From positions 1 to 15,025 of the forward strand of contig DEKO01000116.1 of NCBI GenBank assembly GCA_002353885.1: a stretch of 15,025 nucleotides of DNA. The letters run 5' to 3'. This stretch comes from Porphyromonadaceae bacterium UBA2720 (GTDB lineage: Bacteria; Bacteroidota; Bacteroidia; Bacteroidales; Muribaculaceae). Shown here in pieces: positions 1 to 7,141 of the stretch. The position numbers and the translations under genes are program-made. Within the stretch, counting starts at the first letter, position 1. Every line of letters begins with the position of its first letter. A model generated the notes under the pieces. That model was not told the DNA's origin and did no database searches. It saw only the letters and a list, made by a program, of their open reading frames with translations.

Positions 1-713
1 AGGATGTTCAGCACCCTGTCGTTCTTAATGTTGTTTCGCGCACAGATGTCACCCAGGTAGATCTTCTGATACAAGCTCGATAGCATAGCCCGCTTGTTCT
101 TGAACGACAGGATCTCAGGCAGACCTCCGTAATAGAAGTACTCATTCAGATGTCGTTTCACCTCGCTTCTCTGAATCGTGTCATACTCCCAATGTTCTTT
201 CAGTTCTACCTGTTGCGCTGCCAGATACTCTTTAAATGAGTATGGGTACGCATCATAGATAAAGAACCGTCCGCCAAGCGTGGTTGCTACCTCCTTACTC
301 AGCATCTTCGCATTGCTACCCGTCACGTAAACACGGTATTTCGCATCAGCCAGTCGGCGCACAAACTTATCCCAGTGAGGTATGTTCTGTACCTCGTCCA
401 GAAATACCACTGGCTTCTTACCATACAGTTCCAGATGGGCTTCCAGCAGGCTGTTGAAGTCTTCCGTCTGGAATTCCGCCAGACGTTCATCCTCAAAGTC
501 TACAAACAAAATCTCGTCCCATCCCTTTCCGGCAGCCTGTAGCTGACGCACACGCTGATACAGCAAATACGACTTACCCGCATGTCTCACACCAACTATC
601 ACATAGTTGCCATTCTCTTCGAATTCAACGGGACGATTCACTATCACCGCCTCATCTACCTCGCGTTGCTTACTGATCAGGCATTGTTTGATGACATCTT
701 TACTGACACCCAT
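1..713 (-). CDS. AAA_14/DUF4143-family ATPase (partial, C-terminus outside window)
   Basis: My reading of the minus strand from the ATG at 713-711 is open to the window edge and gives 237 residues. Near residue 40 there is a Walker A loop, GVRHAGKS, and further on a Walker B-like strand, PVVFLDEVQN. After that come the sensor-like YVTGSNAKML and the LGGRFF and YPYSFKEYL segments typical of the AAA_14 ATPases that carry a C-terminal DUF4143 domain. Family members are usually about 380-430 residues, so roughly the last 150 are missing here. These cytoplasmic P-loop proteins are very common in Bacteroidales, often in many copies. Their physiological role is not established; an older description is 'ATP-binding protein, ATPase superfamily'. 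It is transcribed away from the rest of the window. Family call is firm; function is open. Confidence 0.9.
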   Translation of the reverse strand, partial: MGVSKDVIKQCLISKQREVDEAVIVNRPVEFEENGNYVIVGVRHAGKSYLLYQRVRQLQAAGKGWDEILFVDFEDERLAEFQTEDFNSLLEAHLELYGKKPVVFLDEVQNIPHWDKFVRRLADAKYRVYVTGSNAKMLSKEVATTLGGRFFIYDAYPYSFKEYLAAQQVELKEHWEYDTIQRSEVKRHLNEYFYYGGLPEILSFKNKRAMLSSLYQKIYLGDICARNNIKNDRVLNI

Positions 714-761
714 GTAAATTGTATTTTATAAGAGTTAGACAATTTTATAAAGTTTGGTTTA

Positions 762-769
762 CAAAGTTA
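762..769 (-). promoter_or_regulatory. Putative -7 element for the AAA_14 ATPase gene
   Basis: On the minus strand this reads TAACTTTG, an exact match to the Bacteroidetes -7 consensus TAnnTTTG, about 50 bp upstream of the ATPase start. No good TTTG lies 19-21 nt further upstream, so only half of the promoter is convincing. Confidence 0.5.
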
Positions 770-775
770 GGTATT

Positions 776-790
776 TTCTATAAAATAGAA
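776..790. promoter_or_regulatory. 6-bp inverted repeat just upstream of the -7 element
   Basis: TTCTAT-AAA-ATAGAA is a perfect inverted repeat with a 3-nt centre. It begins 6 bp upstream of the putative -7 box of the ATPase gene, that is, between where -7 and -33 should be. A repressor operator is possible, but a chance palindrome in AT-rich DNA is equally possible. Confidence 0.3.
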
Positions 791-983
791 TTAATAAACC
801 TTGATTTTTTACAATGTTTTCACCTTTTTTATCACAAAATCATTATTTTCCCTAGCTATTTTTGTACTAGGGGGTGTTTGTTGTATTTGGCATAGCCCTA
901 AACGCTTCTGTTAAATACTGTCTATGGTATAGCGCATTACGACGGGAAACGTGTTCTTATCTTTCTTCGGATGACGTTTGTAA

Positions 984-1082
984 GGATGGGCCGCGCTGAC
1001 CACTACGGCCGACGTCTCGGGCGATGGTCAGGTGGATATTTCCGATGTTAACGCCGTGATCAATCTCATGCTTGGGAAATAG
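984..1082 (+). pseudogene. Orphan dockerin-like C-terminal tail of a lost secreted-protein gene
   Basis: From 1011 the frame reads DVSGDGQVDISDVNAVINLM and then LGK and a stop at 1080-1082. This is one calcium-loop/helix repeat of the type I dockerin kind (DxxGDGxVDxxDxxxxxxxL), commonly found at the extreme C-terminus of secreted Bacteroidales proteins. Upstream the same frame hits stops at 981-983 and 972-974 and has no start codon, so the body of the gene is gone. A hairpin terminator follows 21 bp after the stop, which suggests that the 3' end of a real gene survived intact. Confidence 0.7.
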
Positions 1083-1103
1083 CCCTATCGGTGCATCATC
1101 ATG

Positions 1104-1140
1104 CTAGTGCCTGCCACCCACGGCGGGCATTAGTTTTATT
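1104..1140 (+). terminator. Rho-independent terminator after the dockerin remnant
   Basis: CTAGTGCCTGCC pairs with GGCGGGCATTAG across an ACCCAC loop, a 12-bp stem with two G-U pairs, followed immediately by TTTTATT. It sits where the transcript of the lost dockerin-bearing gene would have ended. Confidence 0.75.
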
Positions 1141-1234
1141 CAACCAGTGCAAGGTGCCTGTAAGTTTAGAATTCTTTTCGTAACGTTGGCTGCGCCCAAG
1201 TTACTCACGTTCGGAAAAATGCGATTAAGCGAGT

Positions 1235-1260
1235 GCCATGCGAGCTGGCTCGCTGATGGC
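1235..1260. repeat. Hairpin within repeat array (GC-rich)
   Basis: GCCAT-GCGAGC, loop TG, GCTCGC, bulge TG, ATGGC: an 11-bp stem. Outer arms CTCACG (1204-1209) and CGTGAG (1265-1270), and AAAATGC (1216-1222) and GCATTTT (1270-1276), nest around it. Confidence 0.6.
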
Positions 1261-1292
1261 CGAGCGTGAGCATTTTATTTAAAAACTCAAAT

Positions 1293-1315
1293 AAATTTGA
1301 CCTTCGGTCCAATTT
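1293..1315. repeat. Hairpin within repeat array
   Basis: AAATTTGACC pairs with GGTCCAATTT across a TTC loop, a 10-bp stem with one mismatch, followed by TTGTC. Confidence 0.5.
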
Positions 1316-1327
1316 TGTCACGACTCA

Positions 1328-1354
1328 GCAAAGAAAACGCAAGCGTTTCTTTGC
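1328..1354. repeat. Hairpin within repeat array
   Basis: GCAAAGAAAACGC pairs with GCGTTTCTTTGC across an AA loop: a 12-bp stem with one bulged A. Confidence 0.6.
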
Positions 1355-1370
1355 ATTCGCTGCTCCAAAA

Positions 1371-1402
1371 TTTGGTTTTTCGCTCACTTAATCGTAACGT
1401 TG
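1371..1402 (+). promoter_or_regulatory. Degenerate promoter copy in repeat unit 2
   Basis: TTTG (1371-1374), a 20-nt spacer, then TAACGTTG (1395-1402). This is the Bacteroidetes promoter layout with one T-to-G change in the -7 box relative to the intact copy at 1530-1560. It is probably weak or inactive. Confidence 0.4.
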
Positions 1403-1429
1403 GCTGCGCCCAAGTTACTCTGGTCTCGG

Positions 1430-1457
1430 AAATGGCAAAATAAAAATTTTGCCATTT
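1430..1457. repeat. 12-bp perfect hairpin within repeat array
   Basis: AAATGGCAAAAT, loop AAAA, ATTTTGCCATTT: a perfect 12-bp stem, extendable by one G-C pair. It lies between repeat copies 2 and 3. Confidence 0.65.
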
Positions 1458-1479
1458 CGCTCGACTTTTCGTAACGTTG
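1448..1479 (+). promoter_or_regulatory. Degenerate promoter copy in repeat unit 3
   Basis: TTTG (1448-1451), a 20-nt spacer and TAACGTTG (1472-1479), with the same -7 substitution as the copy at 1371-1402. Confidence 0.4.
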
Positions 1480-1529
1480 GCTACGCCCAAGTTACTCACG
1501 TTCGGGAGATCAAAAAAATGTGATTTTTT

Positions 1530-1560
1530 TTTGCTCTTCGCTCACTTAATCGTAACTTTG
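1530..1560 (+). promoter_or_regulatory. Bacteroidetes-type promoter for the aldo/keto reductase gene
   Basis: TTTG at 1530-1533, exactly 19 nt, then TAACTTTG at 1553-1560. Both boxes match consensus (TTTG, TAnnTTTG). Transcription would start near 1567, leaving a leader of about 37 nt before the ATG at 1604. It may also serve the GH84 gene, since no other clear promoter precedes that gene. Confidence 0.8.
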
Positions 1561-1603
1561 CGGCATCGATAATAGTCCGTTTTAAAACAAAACCTTTTGA
1601 TAT

Positions 1604-2950
1604 ATGGCAAAAAGACAATTGAACCGCCGACAGTTCCTGCGTGCGCTAGGACTGGGAGGAGCCATGGTGGCACTCAACCCGATGGGCGCACTGGCGCAAG
1701 ATGACAAGACCAAGGCTCCTGCCGGCACGGCAGGCAACATGATGACCTATCGTGTGCAGAATGGCTCGGGCGAGAAGATTTCGCTGCTGGGCTTCGGCAT
1801 GATGCGACTGCCACGCGACAACCAGGAGCTGGTCAACCAGCTGGTGGACTATGCGCTGGCGCATGGCGTAAACTACTTTGACACCGCACCGATCTATGGC
1901 CGTGGACTCAACGAGGGCATCACGGGCACGGCACTGAGCCGCCACCCGCGCAACAGCTACTACATCGCCACCAAGATGTCGAACTATCGCGCAGAGACAT
2001 GGCCGTTGGAGGAGTCCAAGAAGATGTACTACAATTCGTTCAAGCAGTTGCGCACCGACTACATCGACTACTACCTGCTGCACGGCATCGGGCAGAGCGG
2101 CATGAAGGACTTCAATCCGCGCTTTATCGACAACGGGCTGCTCGACTTCTTGCTCGAGGAGCGAAAGGCCGGTCGCATACGCCACCTGGGGTTCTCCTAT
2201 CACGGCAATGTTGAGGTCTTCGACTGGCTCATCGACCACAATGACAAGTATCACTGGGACTTCGTGCAGATTCAGATGAACTTTCTCGATTGGCGCCATG
2301 CCTCGCTCAGTGGTGAGAAGGATGCCGACGCTGATGCCGAGTACCTATACAACAAATTGGCTAAGAACGACATTCAGGCTGTGATCATGGAGCCATATCG
2401 TGGCGGTGCGCTGGGCAAAATGAGCGAGGGACATGCCGACGCGCTCAAGCAGCTGCGCCCCGACGACACCATCGCCCGCTGGGCATTCCGTTGGGTGGGC
2501 AGCAAGCCGGGGGTACTCACCGTGCTCAGTGGCATGAACGTGATGGAGCATCTGGTGGAGAACTGTGAGACCTATTCGCCGCTGGACAACTGCACCGAGG
2601 CTGAGAATGACTTGCTCGAGAAGATTGCTGATAGCATCAGCGGCATTCCCGTCATACCATGCACTACTTGCGCCTACTGCATGCCGTGCCCTTACGGTGT
2701 AGACATACCGGGCAACTTCACGGTCTACAACGATGCCATGCACAGTGGCATTCTGCCGCTGCCCACTAAGAATTCGCCCGAATACGACAAGCGACATGAG
2801 GCCTTTGTCAATGCCTACTTTGCCGGTGTGCCTGCCGACAAGCGCGCCACGCAGTGCATCGACTGTGGCCACTGTCTGCCGCTGTGCCCGCAGCAGATAC
2901 GCATCCCCAGCCAGATGGGCCGCATCACGCAAATCCTGCGCAAGCGATAG
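1604..2950 (+). CDS. Tat-exported aldo/keto reductase with C-terminal 4Fe-4S domain
   Basis: 448 residues. The N-terminus has a twin-arginine signal (NRRQFLRALGLGG, residues 7-19) followed by a hydrophobic stretch and an ALA-Q cleavage-like site near residue 31, so the folded enzyme should be sent to the periplasm. Residues about 50-345 form the aldo/keto reductase barrel, with the expected catalytic set D93, Y98 (DTAPIYG), K124 (ATKM) and H160 (YYLLHG). The C-terminal region has two cysteine clusters, C353/356/359/362 and C418/421/424/428-P, consistent with two 4Fe-4S clusters. This fusion is a familiar Bacteroidetes protein, but its natural substrate and electron partner are not known to me. 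The ATG at 1604 is chosen because it gives the complete Tat motif; the upstream sequence is AT-rich without a Shine-Dalgarno site, normal for the phylum. It is followed after 118 bp by the GH84 gene. Confidence 0.9.
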   Translation: MAKRQLNRRQFLRALGLGGAMVALNPMGALAQDDKTKAPAGTAGNMMTYRVQNGSGEKISLLGFGMMRLPRDNQELVNQLVDYALAHGVNYFDTAPIYGRGLNEGITGTALSRHPRNSYYIATKMSNYRAETWPLEESKKMYYNSFKQLRTDYIDYYLLHGIGQSGMKDFNPRFIDNGLLDFLLEERKAGRIRHLGFSYHGNVEVFDWLIDHNDKYHWDFVQIQMNFLDWRHASLSGEKDADADAEYLYNKLAKNDIQAVIMEPYRGGALGKMSEGHADALKQLRPDDTIARWAFRWVGSKPGVLTVLSGMNVMEHLVENCETYSPLDNCTEAENDLLEKIADSISGIPVIPCTTCAYCMPCPYGVDIPGNFTVYNDAMHSGILPLPTKNSPEYDKRHEAFVNAYFAGVPADKRATQCIDCGHCLPLCPQQIRIPSQMGRITQILRKR

Positions 2951-2952
2951 GG

Positions 2953-3060
2953 AATAATTTAGAATTTATAATTAAGAATTAATAATTTAGAATTAAGGCC
3001 GCTCAGTGCGCTGGTAGAGAGTTGAGTAGCACATTCTCAATTCACAATTCTCAATTCACA
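2953..3060. repeat. AT-rich direct repeats in the reductase-GH84 gap
   Basis: AATAATTTAGAATT occurs at 2953-2966 and 2981-2994, and ATTCTCAATTCACA is tandemly duplicated at 3033-3046 and 3047-3060. AGAATT words in the first pair are complementary to AATTCT words in the second, so the gap can fold. The 11-mer AATTAAGAATT at 2970-2980 recurs inverted upstream of yidC. Confidence 0.7.
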
Positions 3061-3068
3061 ATTAAGCA

Positions 3069-4973
3069 TTGAAATACTTAGTAGCAATCTTACTGGCCGT
3101 GGCGGCCATGATGGCTCAGGCCAAGCAAGTGTATCAGATTTATCCCATCCCGCAGGAGCAACACGTCGGGGTGGGGCAGGCGGCGTTCTCGTCGCAAGTC
3201 AACATTGTGGCTGAGCCGGGCATTGATGCCGTTACAATCGATCGTGCACGTCAGGTGCTTGCCGATCATGGGCTTGATGCCGTAGTGTCAACAAGGGTCA
3301 GTAGCAAAGGCTCAAACTTGCTGCTTGGAGTCAATGGCTCGAAGGGAGTGGTCGACCAGCGTGTCACCGCGCTCCGCATTGACCGAGGGTTGTTCACACT
3401 GGCCAAGTATGACCGCCACATTCTGAGCCTCACTGCCGACAAGGCTGGCGGTGCCCAAGTGGTCATTCTGGGCGAGAACACCGATGCCGTATTTTGCGGC
3501 CTGGCGTCGCTCGAGCAGATGTTGGATGGTGGACACGCCGACATGCCCTGTGTCACAATCCATGACTGGGCCGATGTGCAGAACCGTGGCATCATCGAGG
3601 GTTACTATGGGGTGCCCTACAGTGCTGAGGTAACCAAGGACTTGTTCCGCTTCATGGCGCGCTACAAGATGAACACCTATATGTACGGTGCCAAGAGCGA
3701 TGAGTACCACTCGCGCTACTGGAGCGAGCCTTACCCCACCAGCATCACGCCCGAGCAGAAGCACATCGGCTATCTGTCACAGGACATGATGCGCGACATC
3801 ACCGCCACAGCTCATGCGTGCAATGTCAACTTTATCTGGGCCATCCATCCGGGCCAGGCCTTTGCCGACGCGAAGAACCCTGGGGTGATTGATCAGATTA
3901 TGCGCAAGTTCGAGAGCATGTACGGGTTGGGTGTGCGTCAGTTCGGTGTGTTTGTCGACGATGTGGGTGTGCCGTCCGACCCGGCGGTGATGCGCCTGTG
4001 TGCCGACAACCTCACTACCCTGCAGCAGCGTGTCGATGCCCGCTGGAACACCCCGGGCGTGTCGCCGACCGATGCGGTCGGGCCCTTGTGCTATGTGCCG
4101 CAACTCTATGCCTACGGTTGGGTGTCGCTCGACCGCGGGCAGCAGTTCTACGAGTCGCTGCGCCCCACACCGAGCAAGGCGAACGTCTTCATCACTGGGC
4201 GCAACGTGTGGTCGGTGCCCAACAATCACGACCTCTCGCTTGTGCAGGGTTGGATAGGGCGTGAGGTGAGCTGGTGGTGGAACTACCTGTGCAACGACAA
4301 TGATGTGACCAAACTCTTTGTCGCCGACATGTACACCAACTTCCGCGACGAGACTCACGTCATCAACACCGACCGCTTGCCGGCCATGCTGCATGGCACC
4401 AACACCATCCTCGTCAACCCCATGCAGCAGGGCGAGTTGTCCAAGATTGGCCTGTTCAGCGTGGCCGACTGCACGTGGAACACCGACGCGTTCAACAACG
4501 AGCGCAGTTGGGAGGCATCGATTGGGGCTGTGTTGAGCCCCAGGTATGCCAAGGCCTTCCGCACTGTGGCACCTCACTTGCGCTACTATGATAACGATGC
4601 CCTCGACTATTATGTGGTGCGCTACTGGCAGTCGGTCGAGCGAGGCAGCCCAACGCCCGGTTTGCTCATCGACCTGCTCAGCGAGGTGCATGCCGCCTGT
4701 AAGACGCTCAAGGAGATGCGTAATTCGGCAGTCGAGAGCGACCGCCTGTTCTACGATGACTTGCGCCCATGGTTGTTGCGCCTCGAGGCGATGACCGCCG
4801 AGGCCGTCGGCTTGCTGCGCGGCGAGAACCCGCCAGCCGTCGACTACGACAACAATCCCGCCTTCCAGTTCGAGATTTTGGGTGGCATGGGCGAGCACAT
4901 AACACTGGCCACCCGCACCGCCCAGCCCTCGGCCACAGTGCTCGCCCCCTTCATCGCCCGCCTGCGCCAGTAG
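3069..4973 (+). CDS. Secreted GH84 beta-N-acetylglucosaminidase (O-GlcNAcase/hyaluronidase family)
   Basis: 634 residues with a Sec signal peptide (MKYLVAILLAVAAMMAQA, no lipobox). Residues about 20-165 look like the alpha/beta domain that precedes the GH84 catalytic barrel (ILGENTDAVFCGLASLEQML). The barrel starts at NRGIIEGYYGVPYS (172-185), continues through YMYGAKSDEYH (204-214), and carries the adjacent catalytic aspartates D297-D298 in FGVFVDDVG. A helical region follows. Known family members remove terminal GlcNAc by substrate-assisted catalysis. The Bacteroides thetaiotaomicron homologue is about 737 residues, so the extra C-terminal domain seems to be absent. The start is TTG at 3069; the first in-frame ATG would remove most of the signal peptide. 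It acts in periplasm or outside the cell, likely on host or dietary glycans. Confidence 0.88.
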   Translation: MKYLVAILLAVAAMMAQAKQVYQIYPIPQEQHVGVGQAAFSSQVNIVAEPGIDAVTIDRARQVLADHGLDAVVSTRVSSKGSNLLLGVNGSKGVVDQRVTALRIDRGLFTLAKYDRHILSLTADKAGGAQVVILGENTDAVFCGLASLEQMLDGGHADMPCVTIHDWADVQNRGIIEGYYGVPYSAEVTKDLFRFMARYKMNTYMYGAKSDEYHSRYWSEPYPTSITPEQKHIGYLSQDMMRDITATAHACNVNFIWAIHPGQAFADAKNPGVIDQIMRKFESMYGLGVRQFGVFVDDVGVPSDPAVMRLCADNLTTLQQRVDARWNTPGVSPTDAVGPLCYVPQLYAYGWVSLDRGQQFYESLRPTPSKANVFITGRNVWSVPNNHDLSLVQGWIGREVSWWWNYLCNDNDVTKLFVADMYTNFRDETHVINTDRLPAMLHGTNTILVNPMQQGELSKIGLFSVADCTWNTDAFNNERSWEASIGAVLSPRYAKAFRTVAPHLRYYDNDALDYYVVRYWQSVERGSPTPGLLIDLLSEVHAACKTLKEMRNSAVESDRLFYDDLRPWLLRLEAMTAEAVGLLRGENPPAVDYDNNPAFQFEILGGMGEHITLATRTAQPSATVLAPFIARLRQ

Positions 4974-5072
4974 TCCAGAGAATAAAAATTTAACAAACAA
5001 CATAGAAGCGTCCTTTGGACAGAAATCTTTACAAATTTCTCGCGAGACGACTCATAATAAGTAAATTCCAAT

Positions 5073-5391
5073 TTGAAGAGACGATTGTTAATAGGGTTAT
5101 GTATCATGCTGTCGCTTTTGTCGACGGAATGGGCGGCATCGCAGGCCATGCGAGCCGACCAATTGGTGAAACTCAGCAATCAAGAGTTGGCTAAAAAAGG
5201 ACAGGCTCATTGGGACAGAGGACAACTGGACAGTGCGCTCATCTGTTTCTCAATCGTGGCGGACCGCGCTGGCCAATCACTATGACCTTGAGTATCGTAG
5301 GGCCAAAGAAATGTTTCTTGAGCAGGCCAAGGTCGTGAGCCGGCTTGCTAACCGTGGGTTAGAGGCCAGGGAATTGCTCCCAGGCTTCTAA
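5073..5391 (+). pseudogene. Broken gene for a small exported (possibly TPR-like) protein
   Basis: The first frame, from a TTG at 5073, gives 70 residues: a clear signal peptide (MKRRLLIGLCIMLSLLSTEW, then AASQA), then a short helix pair, ELAKKGQAHWDRGQLDSALI, resembling the start of the tetratricopeptide proteins common in Bacteroidales, and stops at 5283-5285. A second open frame, shifted by +1, runs from about 5257 to the stop at 5389-5391 and gives ANHYDLEYRRAKEMFLEQAK, then VVSRLANRGLEARELLPGF, again helix-like. The simplest reading is one gene shortened by a deletion and frameshift. A genuine 70-residue protein is less likely. An alternative ATG for the first part lies at 5106. I do not recognise the second fragment. 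Confidence 0.5.
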
Positions 5392-5468
5392 CCCTTGATT
5401 TGCGCCCGTTGGGTGGTGAGCTAAAGGTTGGTGGTTCAGTGGTAAAAACCAAAAAAATGTTTTTTTGT

Positions 5469-5499
5469 TTTGTACTTCTCTCGATTTGCAGTACCTTTG
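5469..5499 (+). promoter_or_regulatory. Bacteroidetes-type promoter for pyrG
   Basis: TTTG at 5469-5472, a 19-nt spacer and TACCTTTG at 5492-5499, both consensus boxes. Predicted transcription start is near 5506, giving a leader of about 20 nt before the GTG at 5528. Confidence 0.8.
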
Positions 5500-5527
5500 T
5501 AGCTTGAAATAAAATTTTCTATACAAA

Positions 5528-7141
5528 GTGGAAACCAAATATATCTTCGTCACGGGCGGTGTGGTGTCCTCGCTGGGCAAGGGCATCATCTCGTCGTCAA
5601 TCGCGCGGCTGTTGCTGTCGCGCGGGTTTAATGTCACTATCCAGAAGTTTGACCCCTACATCAACATTGACCCGGGCACGCTCAACCCCTATGAGCACGG
5701 CGAGTGCTATGTCACTGTTGACGGCCATGAGGCCGACTTGGACCTGGGGCACTATGAGCGCTTTACCAACATCAAGACGACACGCGCCAACAACATCACC
5801 ACGGGACGTGTCTACCAGAGCGTCATCGACAAGGAGCGCCGTGGCGACTACCTGGGCAAGACGGTGCAAATCATCCCCCACATCACCGACGAAATCAAGC
5901 GTTGTGTCAAGTTGCTGGGCAACAAGGGTGATTATGACTTTGTCATCACTGAGATTGGCGGCACCGTGGGTGACATCGAGTCGTTACCTTTCCTTGAGGC
6001 CGTGCGCCAGCTCAAGTGGGAGTTAGGCAGCAAGTGCATCTGTGTGCACCTGACCTATGTGCCTTATATCAAGGCCGCCAAGGAGCTCAAAACCAAGCCA
6101 ACGCAGCACTCGGTGAAGATGCTGCAGCAAGAGGGTATCCAGCCCGACATCCTGGTGCTGCGCACCGAGCACGACATACCCGCTGCCATGCGCCGCAAGG
6201 TGGCGCAGTTCTGCAACGTCAGCCCTGATGCCGTGATTCAGAGCATCGACGCGTCCACTATCTATGAGGTGCCGCTGATGATGCATGACCAACACCTGGA
6301 CGAGATCATCCTGGACAAGACGGGCACCCCCTACAGCGGCGAGCCCGACTTGACGACTTGGAAGCAATTCCTCAATAAACTCAACGAGGCCAAGGACGAG
6401 GTGCGCATCGGGTTGGTGGGCAAGTATGTGTCGTTGCAGGATGCCTACAAGAGCATCGACGAGGCGCTGTTCCAAGCCGCCACCTACAACGATCACAAGG
6501 TCAAGATAGACTATATCAACAGTGAGTATCTCACCGACGCCAATGTCGAGGAGCAGCTGGCGGGTCATGACGGCATCGTGGTGGCACCGGGCTTCGGCCA
6601 GCGAGGCACCGAGGGCAAGTATGTGGCCCTGCGGTGGTGCCGCGAGCACGATGTGCCCACCTTTGGCATCTGCCTGGGCATGCAGTGCATGGTCATTGAG
6701 TATGCCCGCAATGTGCTGGGCATGGCCGACGCCAATAGTGTGGAGCTTGACCCCAATACACGCCACAACGTTATCGACCTGATGGAGGAGCAGAAGAGCG
6801 TGACCAACATGGGTGGCACGATGCGACTGGGTGCCTACGCTTGTCGACTGCAGGCTGGCACGAAAGTTGCAGAGGCTTATGGCAAACTCGACATCGAGGA
6901 ACGCCATCGTCATCGCTTTGAGTTCAACGAGGAGTTCCGCCAGCAGTTTGAGCAAGCGGGCATGAAGTGTGTGGGCGAGAACCCCGAGACGCACCTGGTG
7001 GAGGTGGTTGAACTGCCCGACAAACGCTGGTACATCGGCACGCAGTATCACCCCGAGTATAGCAGCACGGTGCTGTCGCCTCATCCGCTATTTATGGACT
7101 TCATCCGTGCCGCCATCGAATACAAAGGAGTTAATCGTTAG
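5528..7141 (+). CDS. pyrG: CTP synthase (glutamine-hydrolysing)
   Basis: 537 residues, the usual length. It makes CTP from UTP, ATP and glutamine in the cytoplasm, the last step of pyrimidine nucleotide synthesis. The N-terminal amidoligase domain opens with YIFVTGGVVSSLGKGI (5-20), the nucleotide loop, and has EIGGTVGDIES (142-152). The C-terminal class I glutaminase domain has the nucleophile C382 in FGICLGMQ and the H508/E510 pair in QYHPEY. All key residues are present, so the enzyme should be active. Translation starts at GTG (5528); no upstream in-frame alternative fits the promoter. yidC follows after 257 bp, an order I recall as common in Bacteroidetes. Confidence 0.98.
   Translation: METKYIFVTGGVVSSLGKGIISSSIARLLLSRGFNVTIQKFDPYINIDPGTLNPYEHGECYVTVDGHEADLDLGHYERFTNIKTTRANNITTGRVYQSVIDKERRGDYLGKTVQIIPHITDEIKRCVKLLGNKGDYDFVITEIGGTVGDIESLPFLEAVRQLKWELGSKCICVHLTYVPYIKAAKELKTKPTQHSVKMLQQEGIQPDILVLRTEHDIPAAMRRKVAQFCNVSPDAVIQSIDASTIYEVPLMMHDQHLDEIILDKTGTPYSGEPDLTTWKQFLNKLNEAKDEVRIGLVGKYVSLQDAYKSIDEALFQAATYNDHKVKIDYINSEYLTDANVEEQLAGHDGIVVAPGFGQRGTEGKYVALRWCREHDVPTFGICLGMQCMVIEYARNVLGMADANSVELDPNTRHNVIDLMEEQKSVTNMGGTMRLGAYACRLQAGTKVAEAYGKLDIEERHRHRFEFNEEFRQQFEQAGMKCVGENPETHLVEVVELPDKRWYIGTQYHPEYSSTVLSPHPLFMDFIRAAIEYKGVNR

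Larger units (their letters stand above)
1177..1560 (+). repeat. Array of palindromic, promoter-like repeat units
   Basis: A 25-bp imperfect palindrome, GTAACGTTGG-ctgcg-CCCAAGTTAC, occurs at 1180-1204, 1394-1418 and 1471-1495 (the last with one change, ctacg). A fourth, half copy starts at 1552, where it becomes the -7 box of the reductase promoter. Copies are flanked by shared words: TCACGTTCGG after copies 1 and 3, and TTCGCTCACTTAATC before copy 2 and before the half copy at 1552. The spacers between copies are different sequences, but each is itself a hairpin. Unit lengths are uneven (about 214, 77 and 81 bp), which argues against CRISPR. The array contains no credible gene. Confidence 0.75.

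Noticed and set aside
850..872. CCCTAG...CTAGGG hairpin as a terminator
   Set aside because: A 6-bp stem with an 11-nt loop and no T-run after it on either strand, and no gene end nearby that it would serve.
1287..1499. 70-codon minus-strand open frame across the repeat array
   Set aside because: It is made of the palindromic repeats and hairpins themselves, with no recognisable domain, signal peptide or ribosome site. Frames of this kind are a usual by-product of such repeats.
1177..1560. CRISPR array
   Set aside because: Only three full repeats with spacers of very unequal length, spacers that are hairpins, and no cas genes in the window.
3777..5003. 408-codon open frame antisense to the GH84 gene
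   Set aside because: It lies opposite a gene with clear catalytic motifs; long antisense frames follow from the GC-rich codon use of the sense strand. The product has no recognisable domain.
5425..5452. tRNA D-arm-like stretch (GGTTCAGTGGTA)
   Set aside because: No anticodon arm, T arm or acceptor stem follows; the sequence is part of the pyrG upstream region.
6023..7084. 353-codon open frame antisense to pyrG
   Set aside because: Opposite the highly conserved CTP synthase; low-complexity-like His/Leu/Val composition typical of shadow frames.
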